A stretch of 43,145 nucleotides of DNA from assembly GCA_050260275.1 (NCBI GenBank), contig JBLNBX010000184.1:1-43145 (forward strand), given 5' to 3'. The notes under the pieces are model-generated. The model had not been told where the DNA came from, made no database searches, and worked only from the letters and a program-made list of their open reading frames with translations. Positions within the stretch are counted from its first letter, which is position 1; each line of letters starts with the position of its first letter. Source of the stretch: DATMXS01 sp050260275. GTDB taxonomy: Bacteria; Acidobacteriota; Terriglobia; Bryobacterales; Bryobacteraceae. This document shows positions 16,053-25,147 of the stretch, piece after piece. The translations under genes and the position numbers were made by a program.

Positions 16053-17443
16053 AAAGCCAGCCAGCCGCTTTGCCGGAGATCCTGCAAGTCCAGCCGGTCA
16101 TGGAAGGCACGGTTACGGCCGGGAGCCTCGACGATCAGGTACTCTCCTACGTCGAGCGCAGACCACCTCCGGTCTGGTACATCGCCCTGGCGTTCACTGT
16201 CACCCTGATGCTAGCGGGCGTCGCGCTCATCGGCTACACGTTCTACGAGGGCATCGGAGTTTGGGGAAACAACATCCCCGTTGCCTGGGGCTTCGGAATC
16301 ATCAATTTTGTGTTCTGGGTCGGAATCGGACACGCCGGGACGCTCATTTCGGCCATCCTGCTTCTGTTCAGGGCGCGCTGGCGGAACGCGATCTCCCGGT
16401 TCGCCGAAGCCATGACGATCTTCGCCGTGATCTGCGCGGTCATCTTTCCCCTGATCCACGTCGGGCGGCCGTGGCTGGCGTTCTGGCTGTTTCCGTATCC
16501 GAATCAGCGAGCGATGTGGCCGAACTTCCGGTCGCCGCTGGTCTGGGACGTGTTTGCAGTCAATACCTACTTCAGCGTGTCGCTGCTGTTCTGGTACATC
16601 GGCCTGATCCCGGACTTCGCCTCGCTGCGCGACCGCACGGCAAGCGGGTTCCGTAAGGCCGTGTATTCGATTCTGAGCTTCGGCTGGCGAGGCTCCAGCT
16701 CGCACTGGCAGCACTACGAGAAGGCGTACGTCATCCTGGCCGGGCTTGCTACGGGGCTGGTCCTCTCGGTGCACAGCGTGGTCTCGTTCGACTTCGCGAC
16801 GTCGCTCGTTCCCGGCTGGCACATGACTATTTTTCCGCCCTACTTCGTAGCCGGTGCTATCTTCGCCGGCTTTGCGATGGTGGTCATCGTTCTAGTGGTG
16901 GTCCGGACAACCATGCGGCTCGAGAACCTGATCACCATGTATCACCTCGAGGTCATGAACAAGGTGATCCTCACCTGTTCGTGCCTGATGGGATACGCGT
17001 ACCTGATGGAGGGGTTCACCGCCTGGTACAGCATGAACAGCTACATCCACCACACGTTCCGGCAGTACGTTTTCGGAACTTACTGGTGGGCAGGCTGGAC
17101 CACCATCGTGTGCAACATCGTGATTCCACAGTTGTTCTGGGTGAAGCGTTTCCGCCGCAGCTATCCGGTGATGATCCTCGTGGCGCTTTCCGTCACCGTA
17201 GGCATGTGGTTTGAACGGTTCGTCATCATCGTGATTTCGCTACAACAGGATTACCTCCCGAGTTCCTGGGGTATTTTCAAGCCGACGCTGGTCGATCTCG
17301 GGATCCTGGCCGGCACGTTCGGCATCTTCTTTACGCTGGTGCTGCTCTTCGCACGGGTGCTTCCCGTGATCGCCACGACCGAGATGAAGATGATCCTTCC
17401 GGGAGCCCAGCCCCGGAAGAGTACGGCAGGTGCGCATGAATAG
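16049..17443 (+). CDS. actC: alternative complex III subunit ActC, NrfD/PsrC-like membrane protein
   Basis: This 464-residue integral membrane protein of the NrfD/PsrC family has about ten helices, starting at PPPVWYIALAFTVTLMLAGV. Family hallmarks are WGFGIINFVFWVGIGHAGTL, FPLIHVGRPW, HSVVSFDFATSLVPGWH and FPPYFVAGAIFAGFAMV. ActC binds the quinol and is thought to take part in proton movement. It overlaps actB by four bases (ATGA). The N-terminal 45 residues are soluble and acidic. ActF, three genes on, is the second NrfD-like subunit of the same complex. Confidence 0.94.
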   Translation: MKSQPAALPEILQVQPVMEGTVTAGSLDDQVLSYVERRPPPVWYIALAFTVTLMLAGVALIGYTFYEGIGVWGNNIPVAWGFGIINFVFWVGIGHAGTLISAILLLFRARWRNAISRFAEAMTIFAVICAVIFPLIHVGRPWLAFWLFPYPNQRAMWPNFRSPLVWDVFAVNTYFSVSLLFWYIGLIPDFASLRDRTASGFRKAVYSILSFGWRGSSSHWQHYEKAYVILAGLATGLVLSVHSVVSFDFATSLVPGWHMTIFPPYFVAGAIFAGFAMVVIVLVVVRTTMRLENLITMYHLEVMNKVILTCSCLMGYAYLMEGFTAWYSMNSYIHHTFRQYVFGTYWWAGWTTIVCNIVIPQLFWVKRFRRSYPVMILVALSVTVGMWFERFVIIVISLQQDYLPSSWGIFKPTLVDLGILAGTFGIFFTLVLLFARVLPVIATTEMKMILPGAQPRKSTAGAHE

Positions 17444-17536
17444 GACGGCCGGACAGTCTCCACGGCCGTGTCGGCGGCCACGGCAAACAAACGCGGGCCC
17501 GCTATCGCCAGCGCAAGCCGGGCGAAGGAGGCGCGT

Positions 17537-18670
17537 GTGAAGGTCCATTCCGTATTGGGACTCTACCCTGACGCCCAGCGGCTGATGGACGCGATCCCGC
17601 ACGTGAAGGCAAGCACGGCCGCGCGCCTCGAATCGTACACTCCCTATCCGGTTCACGGAATAGACAAGGCGCTGGGGCTGCGGAAGTCGCCGCTGGCCGG
17701 CATGGTCCTCATCATGGGGATCATCGGCGCTATATCGGCGCTCGGTTTCGAGATGTGGGCGAGCGGCGTCGATTACCCGATCGTCACAGCCGGAAAGCCA
17801 GTCCTTTCCTGGGAAGCGTTTGTCCCGATCATGTTCGAGGTGACGGTCCTGTTTGCCACGTTCACCGCGGGGCTGGGCATGCTCCTGTTGCTGAACCGCC
17901 TTCCGTTCTTCCGCCACCCGATGCTGAAGTCGAAGTCGATGGCGCGTGTCACGCGCGACCAGTTCGCCCTGGCGGTGGAGGCTGACGGCGGGGAGCTGGA
18001 CATAGAGGCGATCTCCGCGGCGTTCCAGAAGACCGGAGCTTTGGAAGTTGAGGTGATCGAGGCCCCCGAGCCTCCCGGCCCCCTCTCGCCCAACTTCGCA
18101 TTCCGCGCGATTCTTGCGGTGGGCATCGCCTGTCTCGGCGCAGGTTACCTAACCTACTGGGGCGTCAAGCTGTTCCCGGTGACGGTCCCGATGGCGCACA
18201 TGCTCGATCAGCCCCGGCTGAACCCGCAAAGCGAGTCTGCCTTCTTCAAGGATGGTTCCGGCATGCGGCTGCCGGTGGCCGGCACGGTCGCCCGCGGGCA
18301 CCTTCCGTATCTCCTTACGGAGCAGGAATCCGCTGCGCTGGTGAACCCGTTGCCGGTGAATAGGGAGGTGCTGAATCAGGGGCGCGAGGGATTCAACACG
18401 TACTGCTCGGTCTGCCACGGTTTGCTCGGCGACGGAGTGCCTACCCTCACCGCCGCTTACGGGGCCAAGCCGGCGAACCTGGTTTCCGAACAGATCCGCG
18501 CGTACCCGGACGGCCTCATCTATCACGCCATCGTGAAAGGCAAAAATGCGATGCCGTCCTACAGCGCCGAGTTGACCGAGGACGAGCGCTGGGCGGTGGT
18601 TCACTACGTGCGGGTTCTGCAGCGGGCGCTGAACGCCAAAGACGAAGACCTGCCGAAGGAGGCGCGATGA
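17537..18670 (+). CDS. fused alternative complex III subunits ActD (DUF3341) and ActE (monohaem cytochrome c)
   Basis: This 377-residue protein combines two subunits usually encoded apart. Residues 1-175 match ActD (DUF3341): a small soluble start (HSVLGLYPDAQRLMDAI), two membrane helices (about 52-73 and 95-119) and a soluble tail. A third helix (about 188-208) begins the ActE part, which ends in a class I cytochrome c with CSVCH at 290-294 and a likely axial methionine in NAMPSYS (M339). I chose GTG 17537 because AAGGAGG lies 5 bases before it. The open frame begins at 17468, but those 23 residues lack any ribosome site. The stop overlaps actF. Confidence 0.9.
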   Translation: MKVHSVLGLYPDAQRLMDAIPHVKASTAARLESYTPYPVHGIDKALGLRKSPLAGMVLIMGIIGAISALGFEMWASGVDYPIVTAGKPVLSWEAFVPIMFEVTVLFATFTAGLGMLLLLNRLPFFRHPMLKSKSMARVTRDQFALAVEADGGELDIEAISAAFQKTGALEVEVIEAPEPPGPLSPNFAFRAILAVGIACLGAGYLTYWGVKLFPVTVPMAHMLDQPRLNPQSESAFFKDGSGMRLPVAGTVARGHLPYLLTEQESAALVNPLPVNREVLNQGREGFNTYCSVCHGLLGDGVPTLTAAYGAKPANLVSEQIRAYPDGLIYHAIVKGKNAMPSYSAELTEDERWAVVHYVRVLQRALNAKDEDLPKEAR

Positions 18671-19815
18671 ACGAGCGCGGCACCCCGAGAATTCTCGTAG
18701 CCGGATCCGTTATGGGGCTGGCAGGTGTTGTGGCCGCGTATCTCTTCGCCGGTGCGGAGCGTTTCTGGCTGAATTGGATCACCTGGTTCCTCTTCGTCCT
18801 GACGACGGGGCTAGGAGCGTTTTTCATCGTCGCGCTGGAACACGTGGTCGGCGCAAGGTGGAGCATCCCACTGCGGCGCGTGCCCGAAAGAGTGTCGAGC
18901 CTCGTGGTGTTGATGGCGCCTGCCGTGCTCCTGGCCTTGTTCTCTCTCCCCGTTATCTATTCCTGGACACGACCCGAGAGCATGAGCAATCCACTGATCG
19001 CCGGCAAGTCGGCCTGGTTGAACGTGCCTTTCTTCTCCGTTCGGGCGTTTCTATGCGTCGGGGCATGGCTGTTGGCGTACAGGATTCTGGTCACGGGGTC
19101 GCTGCGCCAGGATTCCAACAAGGATCTGAGCTTCAGCGTGCGGGCGCGGCGCTTCGGCCCGCTCTTCATGATCGTGTTCGCCATTACGATCACGATTCTC
19201 GCTTTCGACTGGGTCTCCAGCCTGGAACCGGAGTGGTACAGCGATATCTTCGGCGTTTATCTCTTTGCGGGCACGTTTCTCGCCGGCCTCTCGGCGACCA
19301 CCCTCGCGGTTAGCTACCTTATGTCGCGCGGGAGGCTGCCCGGCGTCGGGCCGGATCACGTCTACAATCTCGGCGGATTTCTTTTCGCGTTCACCGTATT
19401 CTGGTCTTACATCGGATTCGCGCAGTACATGCTGATGTGGTATGCGAATCTTCCCGAGGAAGTATTCTGGTACAAAGCGCGCATCGAAGGAGGCTGGGGA
19501 GGCGTGGCGCTGGGGCTGGCGATCTTTCATTTTCTGATCCCGTTCTTCGTTCTCATCCCGCGCGAAGCGAAAAGCGATCTGCGCAAGCTCCGGATCGTAG
19601 CCGTGCTGATGCTGCTCTCGCACTGGCTGGACCTCTACTGGATGATCTTCCCAGCGCTCCGTGGAGGCGGGCCGCTGTTCGGCTGGCCCGAAATCTCGTT
19701 TGGATTGCTGTTCGTTTCCTCCGGGCTGCTCTGGGTCCATCGGGCGATGCGAAGCGGCGCGGACATGCCGATCGGCGACCCGTTCCTGCGGGAGGGTCTG
19801 GAGTTCCATCTGTGA
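18667..19815 (+). CDS. actF: alternative complex III subunit ActF, membrane protein
   Basis: This 382-residue protein has about ten hydrophobic helices and no haem motif. It fits ActF, the second quinol-side membrane subunit of alternative complex III and a relative of ActC. Visible marks include TRILVAGSVMGLAGV-like helix 1, WITWFLFVLTTGLGAFFIVALEHV, FDWVSSLEPEWYSDIFGVYLFAG and PDHVYNLGGFLFAFTVFWSYI, which are characteristic of this family. The ATG overlaps the stop of the ActD-ActE gene (ATGA), and its stop overlaps the GTG of the next cytochrome gene. Confidence 0.9.
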   Translation: MNERGTPRILVAGSVMGLAGVVAAYLFAGAERFWLNWITWFLFVLTTGLGAFFIVALEHVVGARWSIPLRRVPERVSSLVVLMAPAVLLALFSLPVIYSWTRPESMSNPLIAGKSAWLNVPFFSVRAFLCVGAWLLAYRILVTGSLRQDSNKDLSFSVRARRFGPLFMIVFAITITILAFDWVSSLEPEWYSDIFGVYLFAGTFLAGLSATTLAVSYLMSRGRLPGVGPDHVYNLGGFLFAFTVFWSYIGFAQYMLMWYANLPEEVFWYKARIEGGWGGVALGLAIFHFLIPFFVLIPREAKSDLRKLRIVAVLMLLSHWLDLYWMIFPALRGGGPLFGWPEISFGLLFVSSGLLWVHRAMRSGADMPIGDPFLREGLEFHL

Positions 19816-20744
19816 TCGAAAAGTACGTCAACACCGAGGAACTGAAACGGCTCATCTCCAGCCTGATCGTCTTAGTCGGGGCTCTGGTCATTGCCGCGCT
19901 TTTTGCCGTGATCGTCGTGCCGGGCCTGCGAAATGCGAACAGGCCTCCGGCCCCCACGCCGGTCGATCCGGTAGTGGGAGAGCCGGGCTGGCTGAACCCA
20001 GCCGAGTTCCCGCCGCAGAGAGGCAGAGAGATCCCACCGGTGGATGCGCAGGCGCTCATCGCCGGCTCGCCCGAGCTCATCGAGCGGGGCAAGGCACGAT
20101 ACACCAAGGACTGTGCGGCGTGCCACGGCGAGCTTGGGCGAGGCGACGGTCCGGCTGCGATGTCGATGAACCCGAGGCCGCGAGATTTCACGGCCCCGAA
20201 CGGCTGGACCAACGGGAACGACCTGGCCTCAATCTACAGAACGGTTACCGAGGGCGTGAAGGGGACATCAATGGCACCGTTCGACTACCTGCCGAAGACC
20301 GACAGAATGGCGCTGGCGCATTACGTCCAGTCCCTTGGGACCTTTCAGCACGCCGTGGCGAGCACCGAAGCGATGCGCCTGCTTTCGGAGGAGCTTGCCG
20401 CGGCAGGAGGAAAGACCTCCAATAAGATTCCCGTCAGCATGGCCATCGAGCGGGTGATGCTCGAGTACAAGCCGGTTGCGCCCCTCAAACTGGATGCGGC
20501 CGGCGGCTCGGCAGGCGCTGATCTGCTCAGGGCGGTTGTCATCGATCCGTCCCGGGCCGCGGTCACGCTTGCAGGTGCGCCCGGCTGGCGTTCCGGGGTG
20601 AAGGAGCTTGCCGCGGCCATCACCGAGGGCTGCCCGGGCAACGGCTTTGCTGCCGGAGTGGCCACGTTGAGCCCGTCCGAGTGGCGGACGCTTCACGCCA
20701 AACTGCTCGAAATACTGGGAGGAAGCGCGCGACGCGAAATGTAA
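19812..20744 (+). CDS. membrane-anchored monohaem cytochrome c with an extra C-terminal region
   Basis: This 310-residue protein has an uncleaved-looking N-terminal helix (about 13-37), a proline-rich spacer, and a class I cytochrome c domain with CAACH at 101-105 and a candidate methionine ligand in GTSMAPF (M154). The last 130 residues (about 180-310) have no haem site and match nothing that I know. The GTG at 19812 overlaps the actF stop (GTGA). Its place between the complex III genes and the oxidase genes suggests it carries electrons between them, or serves as an added subunit of complex III. It could be called a second ActE-like protein, but it lacks the DUF3341 part. Confidence 0.85.
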   Translation: MIEKYVNTEELKRLISSLIVLVGALVIAALFAVIVVPGLRNANRPPAPTPVDPVVGEPGWLNPAEFPPQRGREIPPVDAQALIAGSPELIERGKARYTKDCAACHGELGRGDGPAAMSMNPRPRDFTAPNGWTNGNDLASIYRTVTEGVKGTSMAPFDYLPKTDRMALAHYVQSLGTFQHAVASTEAMRLLSEELAAAGGKTSNKIPVSMAIERVMLEYKPVAPLKLDAAGGSAGADLLRAVVIDPSRAAVTLAGAPGWRSGVKELAAAITEGCPGNGFAAGVATLSPSEWRTLHAKLLEILGGSARREM

Positions 20745-20802
20745 ACTCCGAGGGTGGTTCTGAACCCGGTCGAACGGCATCAAAAACAGGGGGATAGGAT
20801 CA

Positions 20803-21597
20803 ATGCTCTGCGAAAGTGGAATGAAAGGCACGGGCGCCCGGGCGCCGGCCGCTGTGGTGGCTTTTGCCCTCGCGTTGGCCCTCAGCGCCTCCGCGTTCTC
20901 CGCGGAAGTCGGCATCTCGGAGAAGTTGGGAGCGACCGTGGACCTGGATGCCGTTTTGCTGGACGAAGAGGGGAACGACGTCACGCTTCGGAAGCTGGTC
21001 GACAAGCCAACCATCCTCACTCTGAATTTCTTCCGCTGCACTGGCATCTGCACACCGCTGCTCAATGGCGTTTCGGACGCCCTGAACGAGATGGGGATGT
21101 CCCCCGGCAGAGACTTTCAGGTGATCACGGTGAGTTTCGATCCGCGCGACACGCCGGATATTGCCAGCCAGAAACAGAAAAATTACCTTTCGGAGATGAA
21201 ACGCCCGGTGCCGCCCACCGCGTGGCGCTTCCTGACCGGGGAGGCGGAGGCCACGCAGCGAGTAGCGGACTCGGTAGGCTTCGGCTTCGAGCAGCAGGGG
21301 GACCAGTACCTCCACCCCGGCGCAATCATGATCCTGACGCCCGACGGCGTTGTCAGCCGGTATATCTACGGGATCAGGTATCTTCCGGCGGATCTGGAGA
21401 TGGCGATAAAGGAGGCATCCCGCGGCCAGGTGCGTCCGACGATCTCGCGCGTGCTGTCATTCTGCTACAGCTACGACCCACAGTCACGCGGCTACGTGCT
21501 CAGCATCACGAAAACCTCAGGAGTTCTGCTGCTGCTTGCCACCGGAGTTTTCGTGGGCATACTCGTTTTCAGACGCAGGCCGAAATCCGCGGAGTAA
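20803..21597 (+). CDS. Sco1/SenC family copper chaperone for cytochrome oxidase
   Basis: Sco proteins are thioredoxin-fold chaperones that deliver copper to the CuA site of oxidase subunit II. This one has 264 residues, a signal or anchor helix (about 15-33), the copper-binding motif FFRCTGICTP (C79 and C83) and the conserved histidine in QYLHPGAIMILTPDG. A second hydrophobic helix near the C-terminus (SGVLLLLATGVFVGILVF) ends in RRRP, so the protein is probably anchored at both ends. That extra C-terminal anchor is seen in some bacterial Sco-like proteins linked to alternative complex III. The ATG 20803 is used; ATG 20821 is an alternative. Confidence 0.9.
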   Translation: MLCESGMKGTGARAPAAVVAFALALALSASAFSAEVGISEKLGATVDLDAVLLDEEGNDVTLRKLVDKPTILTLNFFRCTGICTPLLNGVSDALNEMGMSPGRDFQVITVSFDPRDTPDIASQKQKNYLSEMKRPVPPTAWRFLTGEAEATQRVADSVGFGFEQQGDQYLHPGAIMILTPDGVVSRYIYGIRYLPADLEMAIKEASRGQVRPTISRVLSFCYSYDPQSRGYVLSITKTSGVLLLLATGVFVGILVFRRRPKSAE

Positions 21598-21637
21598 CTG
21601 CGAGGGGCAGGAAGGAATAGATACAGAGGGTTAGTTG

Positions 21638-23266
21638 ATGACGTACCAAAACGCGGTATCGAGGGGATACCTGGACGAGGGCGGCCGCAGCGGAGTTCTC
21701 GGGTGGTTACTCTCCACGGACCACAAGAGGATCGGGGTTCTGTATCTCGCGTCGATGCTCGCGATGTTTTTTGTCGCGGTTGCGATCGGCGTCCTGATGC
21801 GGGTCGAACAGCTATGGACGGAGGAGCCGGTCTTTTCTCCAGCGGCATATAACGCCTTCTTCACCGTTCACGGCGTGATCATGACGTTCATGTTCGTGCT
21901 GCCAGGGCTGCCTGCGGTGTTCGGGAATTTCTTCCTGCCGATCATGATCGGAGCGAAGGATGTGCAGTTCCCGCGCCTGAATCTGCTCTCCTGGTACTTC
22001 TTCATGGCCGGCGCTGCGCTTGCGGTGGTTTCCCTGTTCACCGGCGAGGGCCCGCCCGACACCGGCTGGACGTTCTACGCTCCCTATAGCCTCCGGACCG
22101 GCGCGAACGTATCACTGGCGGTCTTTGCCGCGTTTATTCTCGGGTTCTCCTCCATCTTCACCGGGATCAACTTCATCACGACAATTCACCGGATGCGGGC
22201 GCCCGGCATGACGTGGCACAAGATGCCGCTTTTCGTCTGGTCGCTTTACGGCACTGCCTGGGTCCAGGTTCTGGCGACGCCGATCATCGGCATCACGCTG
22301 CTGCTGGTCATCCTGGAACGCTTCTTCGGTATCGGCGTATTCGATCCGGCCAAGGGCGGCGATCCGCTTCTCTACCAGCACTTATTCTGGATTTACTCCC
22401 ACCCGGCCGTCTACATCATGATCCTGCCGGCCATGGGCGCCATAACGGAGATTATTCCGACCTTCGCCCACCGCACCATCTTCGGCTATCGGGCCATCGC
22501 CTACTCGTCGATCGCCATCGCCGCACTTGGATCGCTCGTCTGGGGACACCACATGTTCACAAGCGGTATGGGCTACGCCGCAAACATCATGTTCTCGCTG
22601 CTGACGTTCCTCGTCGCCGTTCCCAGCGCGATCAAAGTGTTCAACTGGACATCGACCCTTTACAAAGGATCGATCGAGGTGCGCCCGCCGATGCTGTACG
22701 CGCTGACGTTCATCTTCCTGTTCATGATCGGAGGGCTGACGGGCCTGATGAACGGCGCGGTAAACCTGAACACGCACATTCACGACACATACTTCGTCGT
22801 GGGCCACTTCCACTATGTGATGTTCGGCGGCACGGGCATAGCTTTCTTCGCCGCCCTGCTCTACTGGTTCCCGAAGATGTTCGGCAAGATGTACAACGAA
22901 AAGGTTGCGGCGATAGCCTGGGCTCCGATCTTCGTCGGGTTTAACATGCTCTACTTTGGCATGCTCGTCCTGGGCTACATGGGAATGCCCAGGCGTTACT
23001 ACACCCACCTGCCGCAGTATCACACGCTGCACGTGGTAGCTTCTATCGGCGCTTTCATCATGGTTTTCGGCCTCGTGCTCTTCTTCGGCAACCTGGCGGT
23101 AGCGCTCTTCCGGGGGAAGACCGCGGTTCAGAATCCCTGGGGTGGAGTATCCCTGGAGTGGCAGATCCCAACCCCTCCGCCACTTGAGAACTTCGAGACC
23201 GTTCCGGTGATTGCCACCCGCCCGTACGTCTTCAATGCGGAGACCGTCAATGAGCGCACAGGCTGA
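21638..23266 (+). CDS. ctaD: cytochrome c oxidase subunit I, caa3 type, A2 subfamily
   Basis: The catalytic subunit (542 residues, twelve helices) reduces oxygen at a haem a3-CuB centre and pumps protons. Ligands are visible: H79 for haem a (FTVHGVIMTF), H255 for CuB in WIYSHPAVY, Y259 for the cross-linked tyrosine, H304 and H305 (WGHHMF), and H390 and H392 in VVGHFHYVMFG. The D-channel glutamate of HPEVY enzymes is replaced: the motif reads YSHPAV, which defines the A2 subfamily of haem-copper oxidases. The ATG at 21638 is chosen over the TTG just before it. It overlaps the subunit III gene by 17 bases. Confidence 0.96.
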   Translation: MTYQNAVSRGYLDEGGRSGVLGWLLSTDHKRIGVLYLASMLAMFFVAVAIGVLMRVEQLWTEEPVFSPAAYNAFFTVHGVIMTFMFVLPGLPAVFGNFFLPIMIGAKDVQFPRLNLLSWYFFMAGAALAVVSLFTGEGPPDTGWTFYAPYSLRTGANVSLAVFAAFILGFSSIFTGINFITTIHRMRAPGMTWHKMPLFVWSLYGTAWVQVLATPIIGITLLLVILERFFGIGVFDPAKGGDPLLYQHLFWIYSHPAVYIMILPAMGAITEIIPTFAHRTIFGYRAIAYSSIAIAALGSLVWGHHMFTSGMGYAANIMFSLLTFLVAVPSAIKVFNWTSTLYKGSIEVRPPMLYALTFIFLFMIGGLTGLMNGAVNLNTHIHDTYFVVGHFHYVMFGGTGIAFFAALLYWFPKMFGKMYNEKVAAIAWAPIFVGFNMLYFGMLVLGYMGMPRRYYTHLPQYHTLHVVASIGAFIMVFGLVLFFGNLAVALFRGKTAVQNPWGGVSLEWQIPTPPPLENFETVPVIATRPYVFNAETVNERTG

Positions 23267-23870
23267 AACGGTGCACGCGGTGCACAAAGATCCCGAGGGC
23301 GCCAAGCTCGGGATGTGGCTGTTCCTGTTCACAGAGCTGCTCCTGTTCGGCGGCCTGTTCGTTCTGTACTCCGTCTACCGCGCCCAATACCCGCACGAGT
23401 TCCATGCCGGTGGACAGGAGATGAACGCCGTTATAGGGGTCGCGAATACGGTCATTCTCCTGACGAGCAGCCTGACCGTGGCGCTAGGAATCACCGCACT
23501 GCAGAACGGAAACCGCCGGGCCACCCTGATGGCCCTCGGCACGACGGTCGTCCTGGGTTGCGCCTTCCTCGTGAACAAGTACTTCGAGTGGAGTCACGAG
23601 ATCCACCTGGGGCGGTATCCCAACTCACCGGCGCTGGCGTCCCGCCCGGACGGCGAGAAGATATTTTACGGCCTGTATTACAGCATGACGGGGCTTCACG
23701 GACTGCACGTCATAGCCGGTATCACGCTACTGAGCATCATGTTTTTCTTAGTCCGGGCTAACAGAGTGACCAGCCACGACTGCACCAAACTCGTGAACTC
23801 GGGCCTGTACTGGCACCTCGTGGACGTCATCTGGATCTTTCTGCTGCCGATGTTTTACCTGTCGGCCTGA
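23250..23870 (+). CDS. ctaE: cytochrome c oxidase subunit III
   Basis: This 206-residue protein begins MSAQAETVHAVHKDP and shows the subunit III hallmarks KLGMWLFLFTELLLFGGLFV (with the conserved glutamate), YYSMTGLHGLHVIAGI and GLYWHLVDVIWIFLLPMFYL. At this size it is the five-helix bacterial form. Subunit III stabilises the catalytic core and proton entry. The ATG lies inside the end of the subunit I gene, and the TGA overlaps the ATG of the subunit IV gene, so the four oxidase genes are probably co-translated. Confidence 0.95.
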   Translation: MSAQAETVHAVHKDPEGAKLGMWLFLFTELLLFGGLFVLYSVYRAQYPHEFHAGGQEMNAVIGVANTVILLTSSLTVALGITALQNGNRRATLMALGTTVVLGCAFLVNKYFEWSHEIHLGRYPNSPALASRPDGEKIFYGLYYSMTGLHGLHVIAGITLLSIMFFLVRANRVTSHDCTKLVNSGLYWHLVDVIWIFLLPMFYLSA

Positions 23871-24172
23871 TGGGGAGCGAAATGGAACACTCGGAATCGC
23901 AACATCCCGCCGTTCCCTACGGCACTTTCGTGCGGGTCTGGCTGCTGCTCCTCGGCCTTACGGGCCTGCTCGTGTTCACGGCCACGAAGTACCACGAAGC
24001 ACTCTCGGTTCCGGCGATGTTGACCATTACGCCGCTGAAGGCGGGGTTGGTTTTCTTCTATTTCATGCACTTGAAGTACGAGAAGCCGTTCCTGAAGATC
24101 ATGGTGCTGGTGACCCTGGCATCGCTGATTCTGTTCATCGGACTAATTTTCCTCGACATCAGTTACAGGTGA
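23870..24172 (+). CDS. ctaF: cytochrome c oxidase subunit IV, prokaryotic type
   Basis: This 100-residue protein has three predicted helices: TFVRVWLLLLGLTGLLVFTA, a second beginning ITPLKAGLVFFYFMHL, and MVLVTLASLILFIGLIFLDI. The phrase KAGLVFFYFMHLKYE is typical of the small prokaryotic COX4 family that accompanies caa3 oxidases. The ATG at 23870 overlaps the stop of ctaE. A second ATG at 23882 (MEHSES) has a somewhat better ribosome site (GGGAGCG) and may be the true start. Confidence 0.88.
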   Translation: MGSEMEHSESQHPAVPYGTFVRVWLLLLGLTGLLVFTATKYHEALSVPAMLTITPLKAGLVFFYFMHLKYEKPFLKIMVLVTLASLILFIGLIFLDISYR

Positions 24173-24176
24173 CGTC

Positions 24177-25133
24177 ATGCCCTTTGTGCCTCAAGCCTCG
24201 GATATCGCGGGAACAGTAGACAACGTGTTCCTGTATATCCTCGCCCTTAGTGTTATCTTCCTGGTGTTCATCACCGGAGTGATGATTTACTTCGCGGTCC
24301 GCTACAACCGGAAGCGGCACCCGAGGGGAGAAGACATCGAGGGAAGCACATGGCTGGAGGTGGCCTGGACCGCCATTCCCACCGTCCTCTTCCTGACAAT
24401 GTTCGTCTACGGGTGGACCAATTACAGCTACATGCGCAGCGTTCCGCGCGACGCGATGGAGATCACGGTCACCGGCCGGCAGTGGGCTTGGGGATTCACC
24501 TACCCGAACGGGAAGCAAACTACGGAGCTGGTCCTCGCGCTCGACAAGCCTGTCAAGCTGAACCTGCGCTCGCTTGACGTCATCCACGGGTTCTTCATCC
24601 CGGCCTTCCGGATAAAGCAGGATGCCGTGCCGGGACAGGAGAACTATACCTGGTTCACACCGACCCGGCTGGGCAGCTTCGACATCGAGTGCACAGTCAT
24701 CTGCGGAGTAAGTCACGCCGACATGGTGTCCAAGGCGCACGTAATTCCAGTAGAGGATTTCCAGGCCTGGTATTTCTCCGAGGAGACGGAGAGCTTGCCC
24801 GCCCCCGCCGCTGCCGCTGAGCAAGCCGCGGCCACCCTTCAGCCATCGCATCCGGGCATGGAGACGATGAAGGCGAAGGGGTGCCTCACGTGCCACACTG
24901 TGGACGGTAGATCCGGAGTGGGGCCAACGTTCAAGGGCCTGTACGGAAAGCGTGTGACGGTACGGTCGGCCAGCGGTGAGCGCGAGCGTGCGGTAGATGA
25001 AGACACGCTGGTCGCCGCCATTCGCACCCCCTCTGCCGAGGTCCTGAAGGGCTACCCGCAGGCTATGCCGGCTGTCCCGCTCTCCGATGCGGAGATCAAA
25101 GACGTCATTGAGTTCATCAAGACGCTGAGATAG
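24177..25133 (+). CDS. ctaC: cytochrome c oxidase subunit II with fused cytochrome c (caa3)
   Basis: This 318-residue protein has two N-terminal helices (about 18-40 and 63-80), then a cupredoxin domain with a complete CuA site: H137 (VIHGFF), C172, C176, H180 and M183 in CTVICGVSHADM. An Ala-rich linker (208-220) leads to a cytochrome c domain with CLTCH at 236-240 and a possible methionine ligand in PQAMPAVPL. The fused haem makes this a caa3 oxidase, able to take electrons from cytochrome c or straight from complex III. No lipobox is seen. It comes last among the oxidase genes, after subunit IV, whereas many operons put it first. Confidence 0.95.
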   Translation: MPFVPQASDIAGTVDNVFLYILALSVIFLVFITGVMIYFAVRYNRKRHPRGEDIEGSTWLEVAWTAIPTVLFLTMFVYGWTNYSYMRSVPRDAMEITVTGRQWAWGFTYPNGKQTTELVLALDKPVKLNLRSLDVIHGFFIPAFRIKQDAVPGQENYTWFTPTRLGSFDIECTVICGVSHADMVSKAHVIPVEDFQAWYFSEETESLPAPAAAAEQAAATLQPSHPGMETMKAKGCLTCHTVDGRSGVGPTFKGLYGKRVTVRSASGERERAVDEDTLVAAIRTPSAEVLKGYPQAMPAVPLSDAEIKDVIEFIKTLR

Positions 25134-25147
25134 CTCGGGTATCAATT

